Source: Margaritifera margaritifera
Lineage: Eukaryota > Mollusca > Bivalvia > Unionida > Margaritiferidae
NCBI GenBank assembly: GCA_029931535.1
Contig: JAQPZY010001675.1
Location: 2,880,001 to 2,944,000, forward strand
Length of the DNA: 64,000 bases
Direction of reading: 5' to 3'
This document shows, piece by piece, positions 35,850 to 48,148 of the stretch. The notes beneath the pieces are model-generated. The model had not been told where the DNA came from and did not search any database. It saw only the letters and a list, made by a program, of their open reading frames with translations. Position numbers and translations under genes: made by a program. How positions within the stretch are numbered: position 1 is the stretch's first letter; each line of letters begins with the position of its first letter.

Positions 35850-36135
35850 GAAACAATTGTTGAAAGAAAAGGGTGTATCAAAAGGTATTATAGCCCTGCA
35901 TTAGGTATGACTATATCAACTGTTGCTCTGTATATAGCAAATTTTGTACAAGGTTTAGTAGGGAGTGGAGGATAAATAAGTGGCTGTAGTGCTCCAGCAG
36001 GAGTCAGATGGGATTTGTTCGTTGACAAAATCAAAAATGATCCCATAAATATTGTTAATTATTTTTTTAACTTAACCAACAACAAAAAAACAGTAACAAC
36101 AGCATTGCCTGGAATGATCGGTAATGTGATAAGTC
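35850..36135 (+). pseudogene. Small hydrophobic Polinton-like protein remnant
   Basis: The frames contain YYSPALGMTISTVALYIANF, a glycine-rich GLVGSGG, and then APAGVRWDLFVDKIKNDPIN. A charged stretch before a hydrophobic Gly/Ala segment resembles small accessory virion proteins of Polintons, but the resemblance is general. Stops interrupt it. Confidence 0.25.
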
Positions 36136-36724
36136 AGCTGTTGCACGTGTTTTTTCTTTCCTAGCTGAACATGCTAATTTATTAGTTTAGTAAATGTAAA
36201 TATGTATCACACAGCATTCTGTACGTCATCTCTTTTTTGTGTTTTTTTTCTTCCTCACTTTTTCAGTGGAAACGTATTTTGAGCTTATATATACCACTGT
36301 TTGTGTTCGCTGCGCTAATGCGCTAATAATTTTTACTTTCATTTTAGTGTTTAAGTACCCGTACATGAGTCGGTTCAAAACTTATCCCGCACTTATACTC
36401 GTTATATGTGTATTAACATAGAATAACAAAACATTTAATGTAATAACTAACTGCCATGAATCGATATTCAAATATACTGCATTTGTTTTGTATCAAAAAT
36501 ATGTTCATATTCATAACAGTTGGTCCTCTTCAACCACATCTTCAATTTTCTATCAGATGTGTCATATTTGCGCATACCATCATTACGAATCAGGATATTT
36601 AAAATTTATATAGAATTGACCATTTCCAAATGAGTTAATTTCCTAACAAGAGCAGAGTAGTCGCCGGTGGAAACTAAAAAATGAGATCTGACCAATTGAC
36701 ATCAGTTCAAATGTTTGAATGTAA
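36136..36724. other. No gene recognised
   Basis: AT-rich. The frame at 36,239-36,421 is a hydrophobic stretch without a signature. Confidence 0.45.
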
Positions 36725-36899
36725 GATTTGTTTGTTTTTGGTGTTTTACGGCACATCAACACATGAAGGTCATATGGAGCCGAGGGAATTTTAATGAAGT
36801 GCCTTGCCCAGGGAGACGAAACGGCAGCCAGCCCAGGTTGATCTGATGGCAAGATTCGAACCCGCACCCATTAGGATGCGTTTTAGAGAATGTGACCAG
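36725..36899 (-). mobile_element. tRNA-derived SINE, minus strand
   Basis: Read on the minus strand: a head of which only GGGTGCGGGTTCGAATCTTG (B box) is clear, then GGGCAAGGCACTTCATTAA, and a 3' end of GTGCCGTAAAACACCAAAAA. The A-box half is eroded. Confidence 0.75.
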
Positions 36900-37049
36900 A
36901 AATATGGTTCAACTTTGATCATCATTCATATATTTTGGTGACTTTGGTACAGCTGAATTCTAAACACCAATCTGTTTCCTTTAATCATAACGAGGGTTAC
37001 CAACACATGAACAATAAATTAAAGGCGAACCAATTTTCTGGTCACAGCA

Positions 37050-37110
37050 CCAAAACGCACCACAGATCAAGAGTCTGGCATCTTAACCACCGTGCCGGTG
37101 AACCACCGCA
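37050..37110 (-). mobile_element. tRNA-like head fragment, minus strand
   Basis: The minus strand reads CACGGTGGTTAAGATGCCAG, an A-box-like arm. No B box or body follows. This is a probable truncated SINE head. Confidence 0.35.
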
Positions 37111-37429
37111 GCTCTCCTTGAATGTAAAAAGGATATTCGTCCATTATTTTCAAAACCGTTGTGGTTCTGAAGAGCTTGCTGTTAGGTTGAACGGTTCGTG
37201 ACCTTGAAATTTTAAATACAACTTGTACTGTCCGAGAGGAGGGTGGCTTCAAGAATGACTGCACTGAGATGGTATAATTTTCCGATAAACACGCTAATAT
37301 AGAGAAACTAAACCTATTTTTAGGAACCCAGCATGAACATTTAAAAAACAAAAAAAACAAAAACATTCATGTTGCAGTGACTTACGTACAGTTGAACGTG
37401 ACTGGGCCTCTTCTATCATCCGTATAATG
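37111..37429. other. No gene recognised
   Basis: No motif. It contains an A-rich run near 37,340-37,360. Confidence 0.4.
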
Positions 37430-38179
37430 ATTATGGTTTTTGTGCAAGCTATATCGCAAAAGCAGTAGATATAGCCGTTTTATACGACGGCTCAGGTTAC
37501 TAAGTCAATTAGGTATTAATATCATGCTATAAAGTCTTTATCTACCTAGTCACATTGGTATTAAGGGTAATGAAATCCCAGATAAAGCTGTCAAAACCGC
37601 CCTGCTTTCAACCGTTTCCGAATGGAAGATTTCGTATACTGACTTTAATCAACTGTTATATAAATCGGCATGTTCTTTACACTAAATGCGTGAAATGTAA
37701 TCTGCACAAACAAGCTTCGAAAGATCAAACCCATCAATGGAGAGTGGCATCCCTCATATAGAACAGATCGCAGATGGGGTGGTATTGTACCAATCGCTCA
37801 TAGGACACACATACCTGACTCGTGCATACCTCCTGAAGTGTGAACCTCGACCAGAATGCATACTTCGCCAGTGTCAACTGACATTGAAACACATTCTTGT
37901 CCAGTGTCGGACAGGGCCAAAAATTTGGATCTGACCTTAGATGAGGCTGCCCACCATTATGCCCCCCCCCCCCTCTTATAATATGACCTAAATCTTCTGC
38001 ATGGGCCAGGGGCCAGTCCAGCATTGTTCTTGTCAAGCGTGTCGACTTCCACCATGTACGATAGACGTTTGTTTTATGTGAATTCATTTAAGAAAGTTTA
38101 TGATGATGTATCATCGGAGAAAATCTTGGACTTTTTGAGGGAATGCGGTTTATATCAAAATTTTTACTCCAGATTTTAA
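37430..38179 (+). pseudogene. 3' end of an RNase H-bearing LINE
   Basis: Broken plus frames give the C-terminal portion of a LINE ORF2 with RNase H. HIGIKGNEIPDKAVKTAL (about 37,551) is the conserved RNase H segment normally reading GNE-AD--AK. LIGHTYLTRAYLLKCEPRPE (about 37,795) and LTLKHILVQC (about 37,880) form the Cys-containing tail domain. SSEKILDFLRECGLY (about 38,110) is the typical end, with a stop at 38,177. In intact members RNase H removes the RNA strand during target-primed synthesis. RNase H restricts it to clades such as I/Nimb or related ones. No reverse transcriptase was found, so the copy is 5'-truncated, as is usual for LINEs. It is a different lineage from the fragment at 23,470-25,930, as far as the motifs allow. 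Confidence 0.8.
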
Positions 38180-38884
38180 GGCTTTTATGTACTTTTATTT
38201 GTTAGCTTTATCGTTTATTTAATATACCTTTTAAAGAATTTTAACATCTATGCCTTTTATATTTTATTTTGTAGAACTACATGTTTACGTTTTCTTGGAA
38301 AGGTTTATCTTCCACATATTTGGGATTGGGAGTGGGGTTCAATTCTTTATCTTTACATTTTTAGAACTTTACTGTGTTATGTAATTCTTAACATGTAATG
38401 ATATGGGCCAGTGACCTTAAATACAAAATAAAACACGTTCTTGTTATTGCATTGTGCTGACGTACCGTTAAATCCTATACATGCATTCCTATCGATACAA
38501 TGGTCATTACTCTTTGAGAATGAATTTGCAAAAGGTTTATGATGGGTGGATATGCACATCAATTGTCTTTCGAAAACAAATCGATATCTCTTCATCATAA
38601 CAATATAATATGCCTACGATTTCATACACACAACTGACAAAAAGATTTATGGGTAATTGTGGCACTTTAAAACTTGAAAGTTGAAATAACATCATTGTTG
38701 CCGTTTTATATTCTTAATTATAATATTGTTCTTCACCACAGACTGGTGTCCCATGGATCTCGGTGTTAATATATGTAGAAACAAGACATGTTCAATTTAT
38801 TTACCTTTGTCATTGGATTTTGCGATGTATTTATAGAATATCATAGACTTCAAGCTATTACACTTTCTCCTTTAATTTAAATGT
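38180..38884. other. LINE 3' flank and unassigned DNA
   Basis: The first few hundred bases may be the LINE 3' UTR. No poly-A tail or simple 3' repeat was recognised, and no gene. Confidence 0.4.
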
Positions 38885-39190
38885 GATAAATAATGATTTC
38901 TCAAATTACTGGATTTCTCATCATATTGATAGATAATGATTTCTCAAATTACTGGATTTCTCATCATATTGATAAATAATGATTTCTCAAATTACTGGAT
39001 TTCTCATCATATTGATAAATAATGATTTCTCAAATTACTGGATTTCTCATCATATTGATAAATAATGATTTCTCAAATTACTGGATTTCTCATCATATTG
39101 ATAGATAATGATTTCTCAAATTACTGGATTTCTCATCACATTGATAAATAATGATTTCTCAAATTACTGGATTTCTCATCATATCGATAG
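38885..39190. repeat. 43-bp tandem repeat, seven copies
   Basis: GATAAATAATGATTTCTCAA (or GATAG- variant) recurs every 43 bp, followed by ATTACTGGATTTCTCATCAT. Copies are nearly identical. Confidence 0.97.
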
Positions 39191-41269
39191 ATATGATACG
39201 AAGTTTGAGAGAGGGGGAAGCGGGTCTTCAAAGGACAGTCAGAAAAATAGGCCAGAAATGTCCATTTATCTTTTTTTATTAACATAAAACAATCACTTAC
39301 CAAACTAGTAAATTGAAACACTTTGTTTCCTTTCTGTTAGATACTTTCAAACATAATATATTTACATATTTAAAGATGAAATCTTTGTTTATTTCAAATG
39401 CATAATGAATTCAAGTTTTATTTGTCCAAGTAGAATTTACCTTGCGTATATAACATTCGCCGACTGCCCCCCCCCCCCCCCCGCAGTTTCTACCCCATAC
39501 CGATTTTAAAAACATAAAGCATAACGGATTTTTTAAAAAAAGCACAATAGTTAGTCATATAATTCATCAATTTATAGTTTCTAACCTGATTGTTGCAAGG
39601 GGGTCTCTAACACTGTCATCTTGTTCGCGTTTCAGTCCAAACGGTAGTTTCTTTACTAACATGGCCGACATATTTGCGTGCGCGAGTCTATGTTTTCAGA
39701 CAACAAGAGTGATGTAATTTATCGTCTTCGATAAGCTCCGAATAATTCCGTAAATTTACGTGACTTTGGGAGTTACATTCTTTGAATCCCAGAGTTACAC
39801 CGCTCACCCTTTTTATTTTCTTCATTTTTTTTTTTTTTGAGAAATATTAAAACTAGACATTGAAAGTATTGGATACAGACGACACAGTTTTTATCTTCTA
39901 TATATATATATATGTAAGTTAAGGAACTTTACCCCTTCATTGAAAATGGACTTTTCCAGGAAAAGGGAAAGGGCAGTGACCAGGCTGGTTGTTTATACTG
40001 AAAACTCTCATTTGGTTTGAAACGCGAAGAAGGTGACAGTATTAGGGAGCCCTTGCCACAGTCAGGTTAGAAATTATAAAAATAATGAATGAAATGACTA
40101 AGTTTTGTGCATTTTTTATATCCGTGATGCTTTTCGTTTTTAAAAGCGCATGGTGGGGGGGGGGATACAAACTGAATGTCACCCTCCCTTATCAACATTA
40201 AGCAGGCGTTCTCGATGATTTGATTGTAACTGTATATCTGGTGTTTCTCATCAATGAAAAGTAGTGTTTCTAAGAGGCTTTATCACACGGAATGTCGCAT
40301 GCATTTATTAAAAGTTTTTGCGCAGCTGTGCACGTTACGAAAATGCGAAAGGGTTTTGTTGTCTCTGTTTTTTTTTTTTTTTTTTGGGGGGGGGGGGTTT
40401 GTTCCCCCTTTGGAATCTTTCATCTTCTGCAAGAGCAGAAAAGGCGCGTGTTCACAAATTTATGCTGATGTGAAGTTTTTTAAAGCACTTTAAAAATGGA
40501 TTGTAAAACGATGGAAGAGTTGCGCAACTGACTGTCTCAATGTTGTGGTCAAAATGTCAGTGTTGACAGCAATTTCATATAAAAACAGGCATTTATAATA
40601 AGCTATTCTGATATCCAAAACTCATGTCTAGTTCAGAGATTTTAGTTTGACCAGGCCCCAGCTTCACTAAACATCTTAGATTTTCTTTCAAAACTTGAGA
40701 TTTTTAAATACCTGTTTGATTTCTTAGTTTTGAACAATAAATTACAGATTAAACGTTCAGCATTGATAAAGGATTAAAACATGGTCACGATATGATGAAT
40801 TCTCATAAAAATAATGTTGTTTTACTTTGGGCAAAATTTAAGGATTTCCTCAAATTTTGAAGAATTTCTCCACTTGTGTTTCATGAATAAAACGACTCTC
40901 AGGTGTACGATTTTTAAACTCTAAGTTACTATTCATCCTTTCTACTATATCTACATTTGACAACATTCGCAGCATTGTCCGATGTGTCATAAGGAAGATA
41001 ATGTAAAATTTCTATTAGAGGGAAAATGTTGACAAATTTACTTTTTGCCTAGGAAACCACAATACGCCTCTCTGCAGATTCTGCAGTTAACTATGAAATG
41101 TTATGTCTCTTAGACTGAACATGTAAGGTAGGGCTGATGGCAATTGTTTATCTTGAATACATGCCTATGTAGAATGATTGTAATTCTAGTTATGAAAATG
41201 TTGGGAATTGCAAGTGTGTTCTTTTTGCATCTATCTAGCAAAATGTCACTGCATATCTGTTTACATTAA
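39191..41269. other. No gene recognised; homopolymer runs
   Basis: Contains a run of about 16 C at 39,467-39,482, poly-T near 39,825-39,838, and a T-then-G run at about 40,367-40,398. A GGCCCCAGCTTCACTAAACA phrase near 40,655 looks like part of an interspersed repeat but has no partner in this window. Confidence 0.5.
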
Positions 41270-41426
<157 letters not shown>

Positions 41427-41540
41427 AGATTGGTTGAGCACAAATCTGAAGCTCAAATTTAAATTTATAAATCAAACTTGTACCGGCAGGTACCAGAACC
41501 GACCAAAACTTTTCCAACATTGAGGAGAAACAGGCGTATT

Positions 41541-41608
41541 GAAAGTAGAGGTAACGCTAAGGCAGCTGGCAGCGAAAAGTGATATATTTCCATATACGCA
41601 TTCTCAAG
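41541..41608. repeat. Dispersed 68-bp repeat, copy 1
   Basis: GCTAAGGCAGCTGGCAGC lies at its centre. It aligns with 44,809-44,880 in the same orientation at about 80% by eye. Confidence 0.6.
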
Positions 41609-42204
41609 GGTATAGACTTGATCATCTCCCAGGGTGTAAAACAACCGGATTCGTTCAGCTTTCATCGACGAATGCCAACTGCTGAGCATGCGCAGCACTG
41701 CATTTAGTCAGCTGAGGTGTTTCGTTCAAAAGTAAAACTATACCCGCCAACGGAAGCGGTGTAGGTAGATACAAGTTCTTCTTATTTATTGGTAGAATAT
41801 TATATATAAAGAAACTGAGACAAACAGTTTTATTTCATTTTAAATATGTATAATTGTTTAAATATTATGAATTTATCAATGAAGATTATAAATAATCGTA
41901 TAATTAGAACTTTTTAGATATGTCTGACAGTATCCAAACGGTGAATCCAAACGTTTCATTTCAGAATTAATATTGAATTATGCCCCTTTGTACAATTATT
42001 GTACAATGTTTTTAAGATTTAAAAATTTTATAATACTAGATTTAAAAATTAGGAACATTGAAATCACTTTAATTATTTTGATAAATAATTAATTCAATAG
42101 AAGGATAACAGAGAGAATTGTACCTTTTTTAAAATGCACAATATTTTTATATTGACATTCCTGACAGTTTTCTACAAAGAGTGATATGGGTTAGGCAAAT
42201 TTTC
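41609..42204. other. No gene recognised
   Basis: AT-rich. Nothing was seen beyond short homopolymers. Confidence 0.45.
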
Positions 42205-42205
42205 G

Positions 42206-42302
<97 letters not shown>

Positions 42303-42303
42303 G
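42205..42303. repeat. (TA)n(CA)n microsatellite
   Basis: About 40 TA units with one CA interruption near 42,239, then six CA units. Confidence 0.97.
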
Positions 42304-42568
42304 CAGTAAGGAAATGCGGTGGTTTTCATTATATATATAACAGATATGAAAAAGAAAGGATCAGGCTGCAGCATGTATAAAGAAAATTGCCGCTGAAAAA
42401 TAGAAATGACCAAAAGCCTTATAGGCAAAAGACTTTAGCCCAACCAAACCAGATTTTTTGAGCGTGTGTTTCTGGTTTTGTTTTTAATATATCTATACCA
42501 TGTACATATATTATTGTGGATACATTTTTGGATCTTTTATCAAGTAAATATGACAATAACAATTTTAT
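42304..42568. other. Spacer, nothing recognised
   Basis: Left flank of the inverted-repeat element; no motif. Confidence 0.4.
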
Positions 42569-44540
42569 GATGTTCTGACTCTTTGGTCTAAGAAAAATGT
42601 AACAGAAAGAGAGTGAAACCAACAAATCATGTAAAAATCAACAAGCAATTTATTTCTAGATAATTAAAATGAAAATCAAAAGGCACTTAAAATATTGTAA
42701 ATTAAATTCCAAAAATAATCAAAAATGTATTAATCACAAGTCCTAAAATATAGAATGTTCCGAGTGAACTACTGAATCCTTGAATGTGCTGATGTGCCAA
42801 TAGTCTGGAATGGCCTGATGTGCCAGTAGTCTTTAATGTGCTGATATGCCAAAATGAAGTACTCCAGAATATCTTTGAATAAGTTCACATAAATCCCAAA
42901 ATCATCAATTCAAAATCCAAAAAGTGAATGAGCACTATAAGTAAATCCAGTGAATTTTTGAAAAAATATAACTCTTCTCTCAGAACTTGGAATAATTTTT
43001 CACAACTGTAATGACTCTTTATAGACTGATGGTAAGGTCGAAGCTAAAAACTGTCCACTAAACATGGTATATTTAAAGATAGGTCACATGACAGAATGTT
43101 CTAGAAAATTATATGGTGTATGTGACTTTTAACACAACTGTTCTTGAATGTTCTCGTCTACCTGACGGAAAAGTTATTTCAATGGAAACGGCACCGTCAC
43201 TTTATATAGAAAATAATGTGTTAAAAATACCCTTCAAAACAAACCATGCAACATAAAATTCGATGCAACAAACAAACTAAATTCATTCCTTTTTACACAT
43301 TTCAAGCATATTAACCTCAATTACAACTTTGTTACATGCCATTACTCTTGCCTCCTCTATTGGTACTTTTCTAAAGTACCAATCGTATTCTTGTTGTCTG
43401 CTTGTGGTCATTTTGCAGTGCAATAAGGTCACTTCTTAGTGCATGCATAGCCATTCTCAAGTCGGCAGTTACAACTCAGTTGGCTACTTGTGAACTATTT
43501 TCAGAGACACTGTCGGACATACTAATATAGCGTTAACACGGACACTGAAAATGTCTTCAATAATGGCAGGTTGTTCACCATTAATAAACAGTTTTAAGTT
43601 AAAGCAATTCTTTGGCATGTTTGTATTCTGCACTGAAATTGTTAGAGTTTCTTGTTATAATTGGGGTACCTTGAGGTCAAATGGGCAAGAATTGACCCTG
43701 CTCATCAGGATTGTTATATACCAGCTCATCAACTCTTCACTATGACTTACAAGATTCAGAACTGTTCCATGTTATGTGCATTGAATTTATAATATGTGTC
43801 CATGAGGTAAATTGTACTTTAGTCATTTTGTAAACAACATATTTACAGCATTTGAATTCAAGGTCAGTCTTGTTTACATAACATTTAACAATTAGATTGA
43901 AATTTTCAATGTCTTGATGTGAGAAAAGTCACGTACGCACAGGAAATTTCCATTAGAGTTACTCATATTCTAGAATCTTATGTCAGTGACTTATCCTTAT
44001 ATTTATACAGGTTTGGTAAACAAGATTTCATTCCTATGCTAAACTTCATGTTAATAAGATCAGTCTATTTAAGGAATTTATTTTAGTAATCAGATGTTAC
44101 AGTTGAGAAAATCAGAGCAAATTCAGAGAGAGGAATTATTTATTTTAAATATTCATTGGAATTACTAAGAGTGCTCATTCTCATTTTGGATTAATCCTTG
44201 ACTTTGTACTTTATGTGAATTCATTCAAAGATATTCTGGATTACATCATTCAGGCATATCAGGATATTCAATACTACTGACACATCAGAACATTCAAGAC
44301 TACTGGCACATTATGACATTCAAGGCTACTGTAATTCATTCGGAATATTCTATATTTAGGACTTGTGATTAGGACACTTAGGATTATTTGATTATTTGGA
44401 CTTTAATTCACGTTATTGTTAGTGTCTTTTTGAATTTTCACTTTAATTGTCTAGAAATAAATTGCTTGTTGATTTTACTTACATTGTTGGTTTCACTTTC
44501 TTTCTGTTACATTATTTTAAGACCTAGAGTGGTAACATCC
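42569..44540. mobile_element. 2-kb element with inverted repeats of about 560-620 bp
   Basis: 42,569-43,133 matches the reverse complement of about 43,921-44,540. Clear shared blocks are ATGTAACAGAAAGA-AGTGAA, AATCAACAAGCAATTTATTT, CACAAGTCCTAAA-TATAGAA, CCAGAATATCTTTGAAT, and TAGACTGAT further inward. Identity falls towards the centre. Between the arms (43,134-43,920) is unique DNA with a small hairpin (ATTGGTACTTT near 43,361) and no transposase. This is consistent with a foldback-type or long-TIR non-autonomous element. No target-site duplication was confirmed. Confidence 0.75.
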
Positions 44541-44791
44541 AACATAAACATCCATGAGTTCCCCATCAAATAACTTATCAATGAGAGCAATGCATTCGTG
44601 ATTGGGAATGCTGGGAATAACAAATATGGTGCTCGATCTTTCCTTCTGGTTTCTTTAGAAAGAAACTGAGTAGCTGCATTTAGCAGCGAAAATTTGTCAC
44701 AACTTAGTTCTGACATTAAACGTTCTGGATTGTCCAGATTACCTATCGATTTCTCAAAACTTTCAGAGAGATTTTGTTTGGCCGCCGCCAT
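44530..44791 (-). CDS. Possible first-exon or coding fragment, unidentified
   Basis: The minus strand has an ATG at 44,791 in a good context (AAAATGG), preceded by non-coding DNA. It reads MAAAKQNLSESFEKSIGNLD, then PERLMSELSCDKFSLLNAAT with protein-like composition. After about 55 codons, a different frame looks more protein-like (ALIDKLFDGELMDVYVG, to about 44,530), implying a frameshift or short intron. The likely coding stretch stops at the edge of the inverted-repeat element, as if cut by it. No domain was recognised. It could be a host-gene exon or a transposon gene start. Confidence 0.35.
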
Positions 44792-44808
44792 TTTCTTTAT
44801 TTCGTAAT

Positions 44809-44880
44809 GAAAGTGGAGGAAAGTAATGCTAAGGCAGCTGGCAGCTAAAAGTGCTACATTTCCATGGACGCTTTCTCAAA
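44809..44880. repeat. Dispersed 68-bp repeat, copy 2
   Basis: Partner of 41,541-41,608, centred on GCTAAGGCAGCTGGCAGC. Relative to the minus-strand coding fragment it would be 5' leader or promoter. Confidence 0.6.
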
Positions 44881-45088
44881 ATGGCGCTGTTTCAAACCAA
44901 AAGATAGAGAATGCGCAAAGAGCAGACTATATTTTTTTTAGGAAAAGCTGCAAACACTCCATATTGTCTTCCCTACATGCTATATTATTGTTACTGCATT
45001 GGCTTCTCTATAACGTACATCCAGCTGCGAATAGTGTAGACCCAGCTCGGTCGTCCCATAATGCGCCAGCAGATGAGGGTATACATTG

Positions 45089-45539
45089 TAGGGATATAAC
45101 GATACGGCTATACGTGTCGGAAATATCGATATTTTCGCTAAGATATATATCATCTCGCCTCCTCTGTATCGCGATACGCAAGATTCAGCCTTAGAGCGTG
45201 AGAAAGTTATGTAATTTTAATAATTAGCTGACACTTGAAACCTGACATAAATTGCAAGGTTTATTAACTGGTGGAGCCTTTTTCATACTATATAAATTTT
45301 CCTGTAAATGTTCTCATATTATGGCTTGTTTTGATAATGAAATACACTCAACTTGTAATCAGATGCTTAAAAGCAAGTATTACTAACATGGTACTGAACT
45401 GGGATGAGAAAGTTAAATTCATGACATGTTGTTTATATGAAAACAAACTCGTATTATACGTATCGCGATGCATATCGTTTTGGATACTGATGTCGCGATA
45501 CATATCGTGTTGCGACGTCAGTGGCGATACACACCCCTA
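45089..45539. mobile_element. hAT-like miniature element, 451 bp
   Basis: The left end TAGGGATATAACGATACGGC and right end (reverse complement TAGGGGTGTGTATCGCCAC) share a TAGGG terminus. Both subterminal regions are full of ATATCG and TATCGCGATA words. The flanking 8-mers are ATACATTG (45,081-45,088) and ATACACCG (45,540-45,547), six of eight identical and the length expected for hAT. No transposase is present. Such elements depend on an enzyme made elsewhere. Confidence 0.65.
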
Positions 45540-45744
45540 ATACACCGTTCATGTCACTAATGATTTCAAGCGAACAGAGTAGACCCTGATATGCCGTCGT
45601 ATTATGTAACTGTAGATCTGGGTCTACGCTGTCCGCAGTTGACGAGTCTTATTTACGTATAAATACGGGTAATAGACGCAACAGGCGTGTGCTACATGCC
45701 TTTGTGAATTTGTCAGCTGCATCTTGTTGTACCGGTAGATGGGT

Positions 45745-45905
45745 TGGTCTGGTTTGATGTTTTGCAGCACAGCAACACAAGTAGGTTATTTCGTGCCGTG
45801 GCAAGGACAAACCACGCTAGCCGACCCAGGCTGGTATGAAGTAGGATTCAAACCCGCACCCTTTCGCTCGCGAGTCCGGCTAACCACTGAGCCATCGCGG
45901 CTCGA
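45745..45905 (-). mobile_element. tRNA-derived SINE, minus strand, intact boxes
   Basis: The minus strand has GATGGCTCAGTGGTTAGCC (A box), GTGCGGGTTCGAATCC (B box), a body with GGTCGGCTAGCGTGG and TTGCCACGGCACGAAATAA, and a 3' end of TTGCTGTGCTGCAAAACATC. Both promoter boxes look usable, making it the best candidate here for pol III transcription. Confidence 0.85.
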
Positions 45906-46300
45906 TCTTGTTGTAGATAACATTGATTTAATCTTTTTCGAAGCTGATGTTCGATTTGTTCGTCCTATCATTCAATCGAATTCACGAAAAACAAAACAAA
46001 GATTAATACTATTCTGGTTAAGACAATATTTATTCGAACAAAAGCATACGATAATCCAAACAAAGAGCTAATACAATTATCATAGAAGATCTAGCAACAG
46101 AAGAACATACTTATATTAAGCTCTCTCCTATATTATTGTTATCAGATCTTTAAACTATATACTGCCCAATTAGATTATCAGATAGCAATGGGACTAACGT
46201 ACTGTGTGACAGCTGGAAGCATTAGTGAAATGTTATAGGTCATGTTACATGATTAGATCAACACATTACCACTTTGCAGTATATCTTTAAATACGAGCAG

Positions 46301-46302
<2 letters not shown>
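45906..46302. other. No gene recognised
   Basis: AT-rich spacer. Confidence 0.45.

Positions 46303-46374
<72 letters not shown>
46303..46374. repeat. (TA)n microsatellite
   Basis: About 35 TA units. Confidence 0.98.
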
Positions 46375-46376
<2 letters not shown>

Positions 46377-47681
46377 ACTAGATAGCCCCACCTCGGGTAC
46401 AAGAAAGACGGTTGCTAAGTTCTAGATTGGTTCAGAAATAACAAGTCTAATAATTGTACGATATAGGAATAATGGTTTGTTTTTTTAATTGTATCCATAT
46501 GACAAGAAATTGTGTGTTGTTGATTGCTTACAATGTTACTTGCAACGCACAAAAGTGTTACGAAGTTCTGAAACACAGTTGTTCATCGGCACACAATCCC
46601 AATATAACAAAGTTGCCAAAGGAACTATATCAAACTGGATAAAGACTGTTATAAAAAATAGTATTGTATTGATTAACCAGATATTCAAACATGTTAATGT
46701 TTTCATTAGTTACTTGAGCACATGATAAAAAAAAAACACTTTAATTGCAATAATGTAAGTGTTCAAGGAAAATATGATAGTATAGTGCAGACCAGAAAGT
46801 TATGGTAACATTTTCAAATCAAATATGATTGTCTCATTTTTATAGCACTATTAATGCATTTTGTACTATTATTATCCTTTGTCCCTCTAAAATGTTGAGT
46901 GTCCCTCCAAATTTAGAGGGTGGGGGATACAGTGTTTCCTGCCCTTGGGATCCTATGTGCAACACTGATGGGACTCTGTCTCGGAATAGAACAGTAATAG
47001 CCTAATAGTAAAAACTTGGTCTATACCCAGTTGCGATTAAATTTTGTTAGCTATTTCATTTTGCTCAATTTAACTTTCATATGCAGGGTCAGCAAACGTA
47101 GAATGACACGATGACTTTAGTTTGGTCTTTTGGATTTTAGTGGGGGTTTTCCAGCCGTACTCGAGGCCGTGCCACAATTTCAATACTGTATCAAAATTTC
47201 TCCTTAAATGGTGTTTTCAGATTATCTCACTTATGACCCTTTTATCAATATTGGACTTTTTGTCGGAGGCGGAGATAGTAAAAAGGATGATAACACTAGA
47301 ATTTTAAAACTGTACATATGTAATTCTTTCTATCCTTGAACAAAAGAGATGAAGAATTCCTACATTTTATGAAATCATAAAAGTGTACTCAAAGATAAAA
47401 CAAGGTTCTTTAAGAGAGAATTCAATTTATTTTAATCCTTGATAGATGCTGAATGTTCAGTTCAAAATTGCCAATAAAACAATTAGAAAGATATTGACAA
47501 AAAATCTAAATTCTAGGAAGAAAATTGAAGAGAGTTGGTGAAACTGAGTCCATGGCTTTGCTTTCGATAGCTATTTTATGGCTCATTGTTTGGCCAAATT
47601 CACGATCACTCTTCGATCCTTGCATTCGGAGGAACTTTTCATTATACAATGCGATAAGCGTGTGCTTACACATTATATATC

Positions 47682-47682
<1 letters not shown>
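46375..47682. other. No gene recognised
   Basis: Short frames (46,454-46,725) share no features with known families. A CCCTC / GAGGG pair flanks a short stem near 46,883-46,923. Confidence 0.45.

Positions 47683-47761
<79 letters not shown>
47683..47761. repeat. (TA)n microsatellite
   Basis: About 37 TA units, preceded by a TATATATCAT interruption. Confidence 0.98.
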
Positions 47762-47762
<1 letters not shown>

Positions 47763-48148
47763 CCCTTACTTCAATTTTGGGGTTCCACTTTTGGAATGTA
47801 ATATTTACGTGTCCTTTGAAATGACAAGATGGAGGTTGACCATTCCAACTCTTATCTGACATTTTCCATTTGCTCACCCGGTCATAACTTTTACCTTGAA
47901 GGATATCACTAAAGAAGCTACCTTTGTTTCCTCGACCTGAACTTAGCATTAATAACGCTACTGTTCAATTAAAATAGAACGTTCATTTAAAAAAGAAAAG
48001 GGGGGGGGCACCACAAAGGTAGTCTTAACAAGATTATATGATTTGCTGTTATCAATATTTTCACTCATTTTCTATCTTTTGAAAATCTTTGGTTCATTTT
48101 GCACGGTCTTTTCATCAGAATTATTTTTTCTTCGAAATAACATAAAGA
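47762..48148. other. No gene recognised
   Basis: Contains a run of about nine G near 48,001. Confidence 0.45.

Noticed and set aside
41541..44880. LTR pair of a retrovirus-like element (68-bp direct repeats 3.3 kb apart)
   Set aside because: Too short for LTRs, no TG...CA ends, no gag-pol or primer site between; the intervening DNA is an inverted-repeat element.
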